A DNA stretch of 64,000 nucleotides from Pocillopora verrucosa. Taxonomy: Eukaryota > Cnidaria > Anthozoa > Scleractinia > Pocilloporidae. Location: contig NC_089320.1 in the NCBI RefSeq assembly GCF_036669915.1, forward strand, positions 10,456,233-10,520,232. The letters run 5' to 3'. The notes beneath the pieces are model-generated. The model made no database searches. It was not told the origin of the DNA and saw nothing but the letters and a program-made list of their open reading frames with translations. The stretch's first letter is position 1, and every line of letters begins with the position of its first letter. This document shows, one piece after another, positions 34,110-44,282 of this stretch. The translations under genes were made by a program, and so were the position numbers.

Positions 34110-34191
34110 TGGCAGCGGTGGGATTCGAACCCACGCCTCCGTGGAGACTGGTGCCTTAAACCAGCGCCTTAGACCGCTCGGCCACGCTACC
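34110..34191 (-). tRNA. tRNA-Leu (anticodon AAG), copy A
   Basis: 82 nt and nearly identical to the tRNA 571 bp away, but the anticodon loop is TTAAGGC (anticodon AAG) and the variable arm has a CCACGG loop region. Cloverleaf pairing is complete. A T7 run lies immediately downstream on the minus strand. Confidence 0.93.
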
Positions 34192-34199
34192 CTTAGCTG

Positions 34200-35390
34200 T
34201 CGTATTTATATTTCCTAGTGAATAATGTTAACGAAATCGCTATTAATAATTCATTGAATATTTATACGGTGTGGCAGGCGATTGGTCTTCTAAACGCGTT
34301 ACTGTGGAACTGAATATTTCCCGACCCTGAAAACTTGGGAATATCCCATGACGACATTCTAGGTGATATTCCCTAATTTTAAACCTTTATAGTAAGTCCA
34401 TATAGCCCGACAAGGTACCTTCGTTTAAATTTAATTCAAGACGAGGGAGAGGCTCGTTTAGGTGGTTGTGTACTGGAGACGGGGGACTCGTTTTGTTTCT
34501 TTCATAAGGTCGGTTAATACGCACGCAAAACGGTAAGCTGTTCGTTAACATTTTTGACGTCGCGGCTGCAAAACATTTGAAGGATAATAAAGCACAAATA
34601 GCCTCAATTTGGACTATTATCTGTTCCTCGAAGCTAACAGTTTGATATTGGAACAGGTAATTGTCAGCGCACTAATATCGGGGCATGTTTTCGCGCCAAA
34701 TCGAGGTCATGGTGGTATAGGTAAACTGCGCACACCGCGTTTGTAATAGGTAAGGAAGCATTACGATTTCATGATATGGCCGGAACTGTAAGCTTAAACT
34801 GCGGCATCCATCGTTCCCAGACATTCCCGCACCCCACCCGCGAATCTAGGACACACTCCAGTCAACTGAGAACTTTGGGAACAACGTTCCCTTGCGTCGG
34901 TGTCAAACACCCGTGCCAACGACACCATCCTATAACCTGTTGAAATGCACACAGCCTGCTTCCGATTGAAGACCAAATAGTGGCACGCTGAGATCGTATA
35001 ACAATTAAGTTTAGATGAAGAACTGATAAGTCGCACGTCACTTTAGCAACGGAAAAAGATCACAGAGCGTTGAAAACGAGCGCTGCTTAGTGGTGTAGAT
35101 GAAACCTTAAATTTCAAAGAGTTTAAACTATTTTCTTGGGATTTGTGAAGCTTCGAATTTAGTCGGTCACACTTCTTTAATTCCTGCATTCAAGGTAATC
35201 TATATAAATTATCAAACGCTCGACTGTTTAATTACTTAACCTTAAATATTTAAAGATATAATGAATGATTGAACAAACAAGCTCATTTATCACAGGGATT
35301 TTTTTTCAGATTTGGGTCCACTCGGAGGATTGCTTGGTCTTGTGCTAAGCGCCATTGTAGCGGGCACAAATGTAGACATAGCTGAAGTCT
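34200..35390. other. Non-genic part of copy A with an indel-rich patch
   Basis: No gene is recognised. Between about 34245 and 35020 it differs from copy B (about 48010-48720) by many one- to few-base indels, whereas sequence on both sides is almost identical. At 35183-35187 a CCTGC filler marks the point where copy B has its extra 4.8-kb block. Confidence 0.55.
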
Positions 35391-35394
35391 CCTA

Positions 35395-35862
35395 GATGTA
35401 TATGTCAGACTTCCCAAGCCCACAACCTCTCGACATTGAATACGGATCTTTGGATGAGAACTGGCAATCCGAGACGGACAAACGAGACGCGCCTTAACCT
35501 GCCTTCAGGTTCGAAGTAACTCAAATTGTTTTTATTCAAATTTCCCTTAGGATAACAAATGACGGCTCTATTGATTACACTTTCTGTCTATCTACAGGCT
35601 TGTGATCCCGACATCTTTCCGAACATGTTGTTGTTGCTGTTGTTGCGAATTGCATGTACAATTCCAGTAACATCAGCTGATAACGAACGCTCAAACAGCA
35701 CTTTAAAACAAGTCAAGAGCTACTTACGGACCACGATGACAACCGAGTATTAAGGAGTATTCATTAAGAAAAGCCAGTCGATTACGATGCTATAGTTCAG
35801 AAATTTGCCGAACAACAACCTCGTAGAATATTACTCGTTGATCCCATTTTTGAGGAATCTTA
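35395..35862 (+). pseudogene. hAT transposase 3' part, copy A (decayed)
   Basis: Two exon-like segments of a hAT transposase of the ZMYM/PRKIR-like kind. The first reads YMSDFPSPQPLDIEY. The second, after a CTATCTACAG acceptor at 35597, reads CDPDIFPN, then RIACTIPVTSADNERSNSTL (hAT dimerisation region), then DYDAIVQKFAEQQPRRILL to a stop at 35860-35862. In copy A the first segment has an in-frame TAA (after DKRDAP), and a small deletion at about 35746 removes the RLFGLAL segment still present in copy B. Not functional. Confidence 0.75.
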
Positions 35863-35994
35863 AGCGTGACCTTTTAAAACACATTAAGTAGCGAAGACAA
35901 ATGCATTACAGTGATTTTAGTGTAATTTTCTGGGAGTCGGTTGATCTGGCGGCCAATTTGTTCGAAATATTTATTATTTGCAGTTAAACGTGAT

Positions 35995-36860
35995 CATTAA
36001 AGAGACACCCGAAAGCATGATGGGAAGTTATACGTGTTGATTAATTTACCCACGATCATTCGCATCCAAAAGGCAAGCTTAAGACTTCGAAATCAACGAT
36101 GCTCTCTCCAACAGCTGGTACTTCATTTCTTGGTTGTCGTCTCTCCTTGTTCGATCTTCTTAAATATCTGCTTTCCCATTTGGGTGGTAAGATTATTTTG
36201 TTATTATTTATTCCTACTTTTATTCCACTTAGATTTAGTTCTCGGTGCCATGTTTCTTATAGTTTAAGTATTGGGAATTAACAAGAATTCTTAGTTTTTT
36301 GAAAGGGAATTTTTCGTTTAATGAGTTTATTGTAGCAATTTGTCCTTTTGCATCTGATTTTTCGTTCTCCTTCTCTAGCCTCTTTTCGTTTATACTCGTT
36401 TCGGCTATATTGTTTAACACTGCCCAAACATCAATACACCAACATCTGGGTTCCTTCAAAAACAAAATTTCGTCGTAGAGTCGATGCATGTTCTGTCAGG
36501 GAACCTGTTCTAAAGTGGTACGTGCTATAGTCCGACATCATGAGGATGTCAGATTCAAATAAATTATGTACGCTGAAGCTCTGAATCCTTCTTTTCCACT
36601 CTACTGCAAATACAGAACTACCAGCATGTCACTTAAGGTGACGTGCAAACAAACATTTCAATTTGTTTTGGGAACGGTAAATGAAATTGCAGGAAAACTT
36701 TAGACACAAAGACGTCTGTCTCAGTGGGAACAAATATTTTTTTTATTTCTAATACGTAGGCTACCTAGCAATGATCCTATCAAAAATATTACGAAACGTC
36801 TTCAGCAGTTGAAGTGATAGCTCAACGATGCTTTTATTTTTATACATCTTCTGTGGCACA
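35995..36860. repeat. Unnamed repeat R, unit 1 (copy A)
   Basis: First of three related units (others about 37110-37770 and 38938-39362). Shared landmarks are GGAAGTTATACGTGTTGATT at the start, a T-rich block whose reverse strand reads NIAETSINEKRLEKENEK, and a TCTGACAT...ATGTCAGA-type motif near 36535-36555. The conserved minus-strand reading could be coincidental. The unit directly follows the hAT 3' end and may be the non-coding end of that element. Confidence 0.6.
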
Positions 36861-37109
36861 TAGAGGCTCGATTCTGGTGTCTGTGCCGCTGAAGTGTAAT
36901 CAGAGGAAAAAATTACTTTCGATATCACCAGCACAAAAATGCTCTTTATTTAAAAAAATATGAAAAAGATTTGCCGAAAGTCAAAAAAATATGCTTCTAT
37001 GATAGCGTGACCAAAAACGGAAAAAAAAAATATTGTGCTCTATTTATTCAAGACACCCTGTATTTTATCGAAGTATAATAAAACATTTATGATTGCGCAG
37101 CAAGGCGCG

Positions 37110-37770
37110 TAGTCCTCTGGGGCATGTTTCTTCCATTTTAAGTATTGGGAATTAACAATAAGCGTTCTTAGTTTTTTGAAGGGGAATTTTCGTTTAACGT
37201 GTCTATCGTAGCAATTTGTCCTTTCGCATGTTTTTTCGTTCTCCTTCTTTAGCCTCTTTTCGTTTACACTCGTTTCGGCTATATTGTTTAACACTGCCCA
37301 AGCATCAAAATCCAGCATCTGGGTTCCTTGAAGAATAAATTTTTAGTCGTAAAGTCGATGCACTTTCCGACTCTTGCATACAGTAAAATCTCTCTATGAT
37401 TATATTTTTGCCAAAAAAAGACGAGAATGTTTTGTGGAACTTGTCGTAAAGTGATACCTGCTACAGTCTGACATTTCGAGGGTGTCAGACTTAATAATTT
37501 ATGATAATAAATTGTGTTCACTGAAGTTCTGGATCCTTCTTTTCCACTCTATTGCAAATACAGAACTACCAGCATGTCACCTTGGGCGACATGAAAACAA
37601 AATTTTAAAGTTGTATCGTGATAGGTAAATGAAATTGCAGAGAAACTCATTAGTATAGATTTGAATAATGGATAACGATCCTACTAAAAACATTATGAAA
37701 CCTCTTCAGCAGTTAATATGACTGCTCAACGCTGCTCTTATTTTATATATCTTCAGTGGTACAGAGAGGC
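37110..37770. repeat. Unnamed repeat R, unit 2 (copy A)
   Basis: Homologous to unit 1 from the T-rich block onward: minus-strand NIAETSVNEKRLKKENEK, then GAAATTGCAGAGAAACT, CCTCTTCAGCAGTTAATATG and CTGCTCAACG. It lacks the beginning of unit 1. Confidence 0.6.
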
Positions 37771-37904
37771 ATATATTGAAAGATTTTTTTTGTTCGAGAG
37801 TTTTGCGGCTTTCCGAACTGCCTAGATGTTGGGAAAAGCCGCAAACTGCCATATGCTGCTATCCATCATTCTTGGTTTGTTCGTTTGTTTGTTTTTTTTT
37901 TCTT

Positions 37905-38747
37905 CTTTGAACGCTAGGCTGTATATGCTCACGTTATCCGCAATTTCACTTTCAATTGTTCCCGTTTGGAGTAATGGCCTCTGTCGTATGGACTTGGTGA
38001 ATCAGTTTATAATTTGGTCTAAGGAAAATAGTATGATTTGTAATCCGTCGAAATGTAAAGAAATTATTTTTCGCAAGAAAGGTTTTGTTCAGGATATTGC
38101 GCAAGTTAATAACATTCCGCAATGCACGAAGCCGCCCATTTTAGGTGTTACGTTACAAGAGAATTGTAAATATAGCGAACAAGTACGTGCAAAGTTGATT
38201 AAGGCAAATAAGTGTCTGTTTGTACTAAGATCTTTACGGAAGGAAGGTTTCAGTCAAGGTGAAGTAGACCACCTAATTAGCGCCTTAGTTTTACCAAACT
38301 TCACTTATGGTCTGCCTGTTTATGGCGCTATAGACTCAGATCTCACGGTCATACAAAACTTCATGGACAGATGCTTTAAAAGGAAATACACATCTAAGAG
38401 AATAGACATTCGAGAACTTTTAGAAAAGGCAGATAAGAAGATTTTCAAGTTACGTTCAGTGGATCCCGATTGCGCGCTTAATCACATCATTCCGAAGAAG
38501 AAAGAAACAAAGTACCAACTCAGAAACAGAAGTGCTCGTCGCCCAGATATAAAGACTGACAGATTTAAGAATGTTTTTGTAAATAGGCTTATCTTTAAAT
38601 ATAATTTTTGATCTTTCTATTATTTCATATAGTATGTTTTATGTATATATATATACAGTATGTCTTATGTATTTTCAGACTCCTAACTGCTGATGTAACT
38701 TTTTATCTTAGGAGGAATAAAGATTGATTGATTGAGTGATTGATTGC
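37905..38747 (+). mobile_element. 5'-truncated LINE (reverse transcriptase C-terminal part), copy A
   Basis: An open frame reads as the region after the RT catalytic box in CR1/L2-type LINEs: QFIIWSKENSMICNPSKCKE, then ILGVTLQENCKYSEQV, LPNFTYGLPVYG and a basic end (RSARRPDIKTDRFKN). The catalytic Asp-Asp box itself is missing, so the copy is 5'-truncated. It ends in an AATAAAGATTGATTGATTG tail (GATT microsatellite), which marks the 3' end of the element. Confidence 0.75.
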
Positions 38748-38937
38748 TTAACAACAAAAAAGTTAGAGAGAGGTTCGGGAAATGGTCAGACATTGTACAA
38801 AATGGCAGATAGCGTGACAGCTTTAGCTTAGCTCCGTCTTCTGTACTCCGATAAAACACGCTCTTTCAATCAATGACACGCGCGCGTTATATCTGAACTT
38901 TATAATAATATGATGTGGTCTAACAATGAAAATATCA

Positions 38938-39362
38938 TTAAAGAAATGCCCGTTGGCACGACAGGAAGTTATACGTGTTGATTAATTTACCTAGGATCAT
39001 CTGCATCCAGAAGGCAAGCTAGACAACGCTAGTCCTAACAGTCGGTACTTCATTTCGTGGTTGCCGTCTCTTGTTCGATCTTCCTAAATATCTGCTTTTC
39101 CATTTGGGTAGTAAGATTATTTCGTTATTATTTATTCCTACTTTTATTCCACTTACTTTTTAGATTAGCTCTCGGTGCCATGTTTCTTATATTTAAGAAT
39201 TGGGGATCGAATTCTTCTTAGTTTTTTGAAGGGGAATTTTTCGTTTAATGAGTTTATCATAGCAATTTGTCCTTTCGCATCTGATTTTTCGTCCTCCTTC
39301 TCTAGCCTCTTTTCGTTTGTACTCGTTTCGGCTATATTGCTTAACATTTCACTTTCATTGTC
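38938..39362. repeat. Unnamed repeat R, unit 3 (copy A)
   Basis: Starts with GGAAGTTATACGTGTTGATT and repeats the T-rich block of unit 1; on the minus strand it reads NIAETSTNEKRLEKEDEK. It stops before the second half of unit 1. Confidence 0.6.
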
Positions 39363-39632
39363 ATAAACGTTGAAATTGGTCTAGTGGAAAAAAAGCCCAA
39401 GTAGAAACATATCTTTAAAAAGTTGTCTCTAGTTTCTCAAAGGAATATTATAGTCATCAGTATTTCATACCGCAGGGGAGTAAATAGCGCTTTGCACGCG
39501 TGCTGATTGGCTAGTTTGGAAGAGATTAGCGAGCATTTTTATCTCCGAGCAGTTGTCAAAGAGACAGAATCGCGCGTCAAGAGTCCAATTTCCGACCATT
39601 TTTCGGTGTATTAACCGGAATTAATAGATATT

Positions 39633-42487
39633 TTGCTTTCAATGTGTTATACACAAAAACGATCATTTACCTCTGTGTCGGTGAAAGTCGTGGATACTTA
39701 CCGAGCCACTACGCAGCTCAATAAATATCCACTCCTATTCACCTCTTTATTTGATATTGGTAATGTAAGCGCCGATCAAGATGGCAGCCGTTTATGTTCG
39801 TACTTGCCGCTTTATTTCGCTTCTGAACTTGTTTTATATCTTACAATTCTTACAATGGTATGGCTACCTAAAGGCCTCTGCCATCCAATATTGACCAAGT
39901 TCAACGCAAAAACATCTTTTATCAAGAATAACCAAGAGCTAAAGTTTCCGAAGCGGCCTATTTTAGTTTGGTACAAACATGGTCCGACCTGTTTGGTTTT
40001 ACCAAAAGATTTAACTGTCCACGTGGATGTTGAGCTAAATCCTGGTCCCTTGCAAAAGAAACCAATTTATCTGCTAACCTGCCTACCTACGGTTTCTGGC
40101 CTGGTCTCGTATCCAGGTAATAAACTGTTGTCTACGAATAATGCTGACACCCGCCAGGTTGGAATTTGTGGTTCCTACTATTCAGACGTCTTTCATCGAT
40201 TTTCTTACTGGCCTTGTTCTTCGCCATTATCATCGACCTACAGGAGATGCCGCGCTGGCCGTCGAGTCAGAGGAAGGAAAGCTAGAAATATTCACAGAAT
40301 TGAATCCCTGGTTTCTTATCCACGCGCTAGCCGAGGAAGCGATAATTTGCAACATTGATGCACTCTCCAACTGGTTTAACAAGACCCTTATTGACATACT
40401 GGATAAGTTTAAAACAAGGACTATGATTAATCGTCCAAAGGTCTCATGGTTTAATGATGATATTAAACAACTCAAGCGTCAACGTCGTCGCCTCGAAAAG
40501 AAAGCAGTGAAAACTGACCTCCCTGGTGACTGGAATAATTACCATAAAGTTCGTAATCAGAACTCTGCATTTCTTAAATCTGCACGTTTGAATTGTTATT
40601 CAAACCTAATTGATCAGTGTGCGGGTGACTCTCGCAATGTATTTCGTGTGGTTAATTCTTTGTGTAGGGAACCACTTGAGACGGCTCTCCCAGAGCACAT
40701 TGACCCACAAAGCTAGCAAACGAATTTGGCACCTTCTTCCTCAAAAAAATTGAAATCATAAAGGAAAATCTTGACAAGTTTCTAGTTTAAGAACCTCGAC
40801 TCATTCCTGTTACTCCTAAGGAGAATCTGGAGAGTTTTACCGCGCTATCCATCGAAGAAGTGTCTAAGATTGTTCAAGAATCCTCCAATGCCTCTTGTCG
40901 GCTGGATCCTGTTCCTACATGGCTACTGAAGTCCTGTCATGATGTATTAGCGCTCCCTATCACTGAGATGGTAAATCTCTCTCTTCTCCGTGGTCACGTT
41001 CTAGAAAATTGGAGAACCGCCGTTGTCTTTCCTCTACTGAAAAAACCTGGACTTGATTTGGTCTGTAAAAATTTCCGTCCAGTCATTAATCTTTCATTCA
41101 TTTCTAAGGTAGTGGAAGAGGCTGCACTTCAACAACTTCTCTTCCACTGTGAAAAAAATGCCCCTCCCCTAAATTCCAGTCCAGCTTTCGTAAGTATCAC
41201 TCGACAGAAACTGCTTTATTAAAAGTTCAAAACGACATCTTAATGAGTATGGAAAATAAAGCAGTGACACTTCTCGTACTTTTGTACCTTAGTGCTGCTT
41301 TTGACACCATTGAACATTCGGAGTCGTCGGGACTGCTTTAAATGGGTTCGACTCATTTCTGTCCGGTCGCAAACAACTTATACTTGTTGGTGATAAGACT
41401 TCTGATGACTTTAATCTGAACTGTGGAGTCCCCCAGGGTAGTTGTATGGGGCCTATTTCATTCACTCTCTACGTCTCCCGCCTCTTCAACATTATTTCTC
41501 AGCATCTCCCTTCCGTCCATGGTTGTGTTGACGACACCCAGATTTACCTTTCCTTCTGACCTTGCTCTATCCATTCCGAAATTAACGCTGTCTCTGGCTT
41601 ATTGCTAATCGTTTAATGATAAACGACGCAAAAACTTCGTTTCTAACTATTGACACCCGCCAATTCAACAACTTGAAAAAACATCTATTGAATCTATTAT
41701 TATTGGTGACACCCTCATTAAACCTTTAGAAAGCGTCCGGAACCTTGGGTCCTGGTTCGATGCCCATATGCGAAGGAACGTTCATATAGGCAAGATTTGT
41801 AGCAAGGTTTTTCGCGGATTATACAACATAGGACAGATCAGAAAATTCCTTACTGTTCAATCGACTAGGACTGGTCCACGCTTCTATATCCTCACACCTT
41901 GATTATTCTAACGCACTTCTCTTCGGTCTACCTAAATATCAACTCGATCGCTTACAGAAAGTTCAGAATGCTGCGGCTAGAGTGATTTTTCAGATTTCAA
42001 AATTTGATCATATCACACCTGCGCTTATCGACCTACATTAGCTCCCTGTAACGTTCAGAGTTCAGTTTAAATTGATCCTCTTTGTTTACAAGTCATTACA
42101 CAACTAAAGTCCTCCCTACATTAAAGATCTTTTGTCCCTGAAACCAGCTACTAATTATAATTATGCTCCTCGCTTGTCTACTCAATCCTTCTGTTCGTTC
42201 CAAAAGCCAACTGCTCTTCACTTGGGGACCGGGCCTTTGCTCATGCTGCACCTGTTTTATGGAACTCGTTGCCATTAACTATAAGAACGAGACAGTAGTG
42301 GCCTCGCCATTTTTAAAAAGCAACTAAAAACATTTCTATTTAGGAAAGCTTTCAGTTTGTTTCATGTTTATTGCCTTGAATATTTTAATATTTATTAGTA
42401 TAGAACTTTAACTTATGTAAAGCGCTTCTAAATATTGTCTTTAGTTTTAGCGCTATATAAATCCCTTATCATTATCATTATCATTAC
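39633..42487 (+). mobile_element. Dead CR1/L2-like LINE with 2A-like motif, copy A
   Basis: The N-terminal frame (39633-40358) contains DVELNPGP at 40026-40049, which matches the 2A recoding consensus D-V/I-E-x-N-P-G-P. An 805-bp gap relative to copy B removes the APE endonuclease region near 40347. Later fragments read ALSNWFNKTLIDILDKFKTR, SWFNDDIKQLKRQRR, RLDPVPTWLLKSC, WRTAVVFPLLKKPGLDLV, FRPVINLSFISKVVE, CGVPQGSCMGPISF and VDDTQIYLSF, in shifting frames. The normal Y/F-A-D-D box has become VDD. The element ends at a TCATTATCATTATCATTACC tail. Several frameshifts and stops are shared with copy B, so it was dead before the duplication. Confidence 0.85.
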
Positions 42488-42548
42488 CTCTACGACGGTA
42501 AATAACTGTCAAATATCGTGATGTCGATAACTGTAATTTTTTACAGGA

Positions 42549-44179
42549 ATGAGGACTGGCCTCCTTATTATAATCTGTTGGTTTCCTACAACATCAGCGA
42601 ATCGTTGTGACGCATCTTATTCCATACAAGATCGAGTCCTGAAGAACCACACAATTGCGATCAGACCAGCTAAGAGGATAGAAGAATGTGCGTTATTGTG
42701 CGTGGATTATCCCGACTGCCACAGCATTAATTTCTATCAGAAGCACAAAATATGCGATCTCAATGACAAGACACATACTTCCCATCCGAAGGATATGATT
42801 TCATTTGCACTTTCAAACTACATGGAGAATATCCTCAGACCATACCTGTGCAACCAAGACTCGGAATGTGGCTCGGGGTTACATTGCTCCCCATTAGAGA
42901 AGAAATGTGGTAAGTCTCGCTGCTGTTGTTTTCCTAGACAGAGAATCTTAGCAATAAGTCATCAGGCGTAATTTTAAACCAGTTAAAAAGTTATGTAATA
43001 TCCTTCTCCGTATTTGGCGAGTCCTAAGACAGATGAGAAAGTCATATATTGGCTTTGATTTAAGCGAGGTCTGTTAACTTTGACATGAAAGTTGTCCATA
43101 CCATTTCCCGTGTATGATTGGTCTAAACAAAACCAAAGCAAACTGATATGGCCGACAGAGGATTGGGACCATACTTTTTCTTTTTAGCTTTTTCGTTAGA
43201 ACGACAACGCCAAGGAGGACGTCGATTTAAAAATGAATAGATATTTTCAGTTGGAATTTCACTTATGAGAGCAGCGTTGAGTTCCAAGTGGAAACTTAAC
43301 AAATTTGCCGTCGGGGTTTCTTTTCTGAGTGGAAGGTAGCGACCGACCGATATTTTATTTTCATCTCATCTGCAATTTCCACATAAATGTTAAAGGACAT
43401 GTTTTGTATTAGAAGTAGTTTTGCGAGAATTTCAGGGAACACTCTTCGACCAGCTTAAACCAACAGTTGTTTGTTTGCTTTATTTGAAGGGTGACTTTCT
43501 TCACTCATAGGAAGCCTTGTTCACGATGACTTTTACACAAAAATTAATCGCTTTAGGTTGGAATAATTTTTTTGATATGAGTGTTCCCGGACTCGATAAA
43601 GCACTCTTTTGAATACCAAGCTGACCCGTTTGAGATGAATGACAACAAGTCACAACAACAACAGCTGTGCACTCGGACTAAACCAACGTAGATTAGATCG
43701 TACATACCTAAAATTTTCATGATAGTGATTGCATGTGTCCTCAACCGCCCCACACAAGTCATCGCAGCTCGACTTTAAATTGTGATTGCTCCCACAAATT
43801 TCAACCGACGCCATTCAAACTGCTCTTGACGTGAAGCTCTTTCTGTGCTTTTTCAAGTGAACTGGGCACCAAGGGTCATAAATATCAGAGACAAAAATGC
43901 GGTATTAAAATGTGGGGCTAGCCTAAGTTTTAAAAATTTGAACCATGACGCCATGTTTCATAACGTCATGGTATAAATAAAACTGTCCATGGCCCGGACT
44001 GGTCACTTACAGCTGTTATTTGTTATTTAGTTTGCCATCGTCGAACAACTTCGGGAAAGTACTGCGCCATTCCCTTCCAGTACAATGGCGTGACGTACAA
44101 TTGCTGCAGCAATGTTAATCACGGTAGATTGTGGTGTTCGCTGGATCCAATCTATGCCTCTAGATGGGAAGACTGCTAG
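42549..44179 (+). CDS. Small secreted PAN/apple plus fibronectin type II protein, copy A
   Basis: Two exons, 42549-42909 and 44031-44179, joined in phase 1 (donor GTAAGT, acceptor TTATTTAG), give 169 residues. Residues 1-17 are a signal peptide (MRTGLLIIICWFPTTSA). Residues about 20-95 form a PAN/apple-like module (C-x29-30-C-x3-C pattern, with ECALLCVDYPDCHSINFY). Then a short Cys-rich segment (CNQDSECGSGLHCSPLEKKC), and last an FN2 module in exon 2 (GKYCAIPFQYNGVTYNC, then WCSLDPIYASRWEDC) that ends at TAG right after its final Cys. PAN and FN2 modules bind proteins or glycans, so an extracellular binding role is likely; partner unknown. TTTTTTACAG just before the ATG suggests a 5' UTR intron. 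Copy B encodes a near-identical paralog. Confidence 0.82.
42910..44030 (+). other. Intron of PAN-FN2 gene, copy A
   Basis: Contains, in reverse orientation at about 43250-43325, a dispersed repeat related to 28393-28460. Relative to copy B it lacks a 216-bp segment after GAGATGAAT (about 43641). Confidence 0.6.
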
Positions 44180-44224
44180 GGTTAACTTATCACGTGTATG
44201 TCACTTAACACTTAACATAAGGCT

Positions 44225-44226
<2 letters not shown>

Positions 44227-44264
<38 letters not shown>
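44227..44264. repeat. AT dinucleotide microsatellite
   Basis: Nineteen AT units lie just inside the right end of copy A. Copy B has only a short unrepeated stretch at the same place. Confidence 0.95.
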
Positions 44265-44266
<2 letters not shown>

Positions 44267-44282
44267 TGAGTCATTTTTCCGT

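Larger units (their letters stand above)
33335..44282. repeat. Segmental duplication, copy A
   Basis: Homologous to 47096-63721 in the same orientation. The left match starts at TTAAACAGATAACCTCAG and the right match ends at GTCATTTTTCCGT; outside these points the flanks are unrelated. By eye most of it is nearly identical to copy B, apart from a patch rich in small indels (about 34245-35020) and large presence/absence differences. It is shorter than B because it lacks 48872-53688, an 805-bp LINE segment and a 216-bp intron segment. Confidence 0.93.

Noticed and set aside
42549-42971. PAN protein of 140 residues read through the exon end
   Set aside because: The frame continues past a GTAAGT donor into a Cys-rich but intronic stretch; a phase-1 acceptor at 44030 joins it to a well-formed FN2 domain instead.
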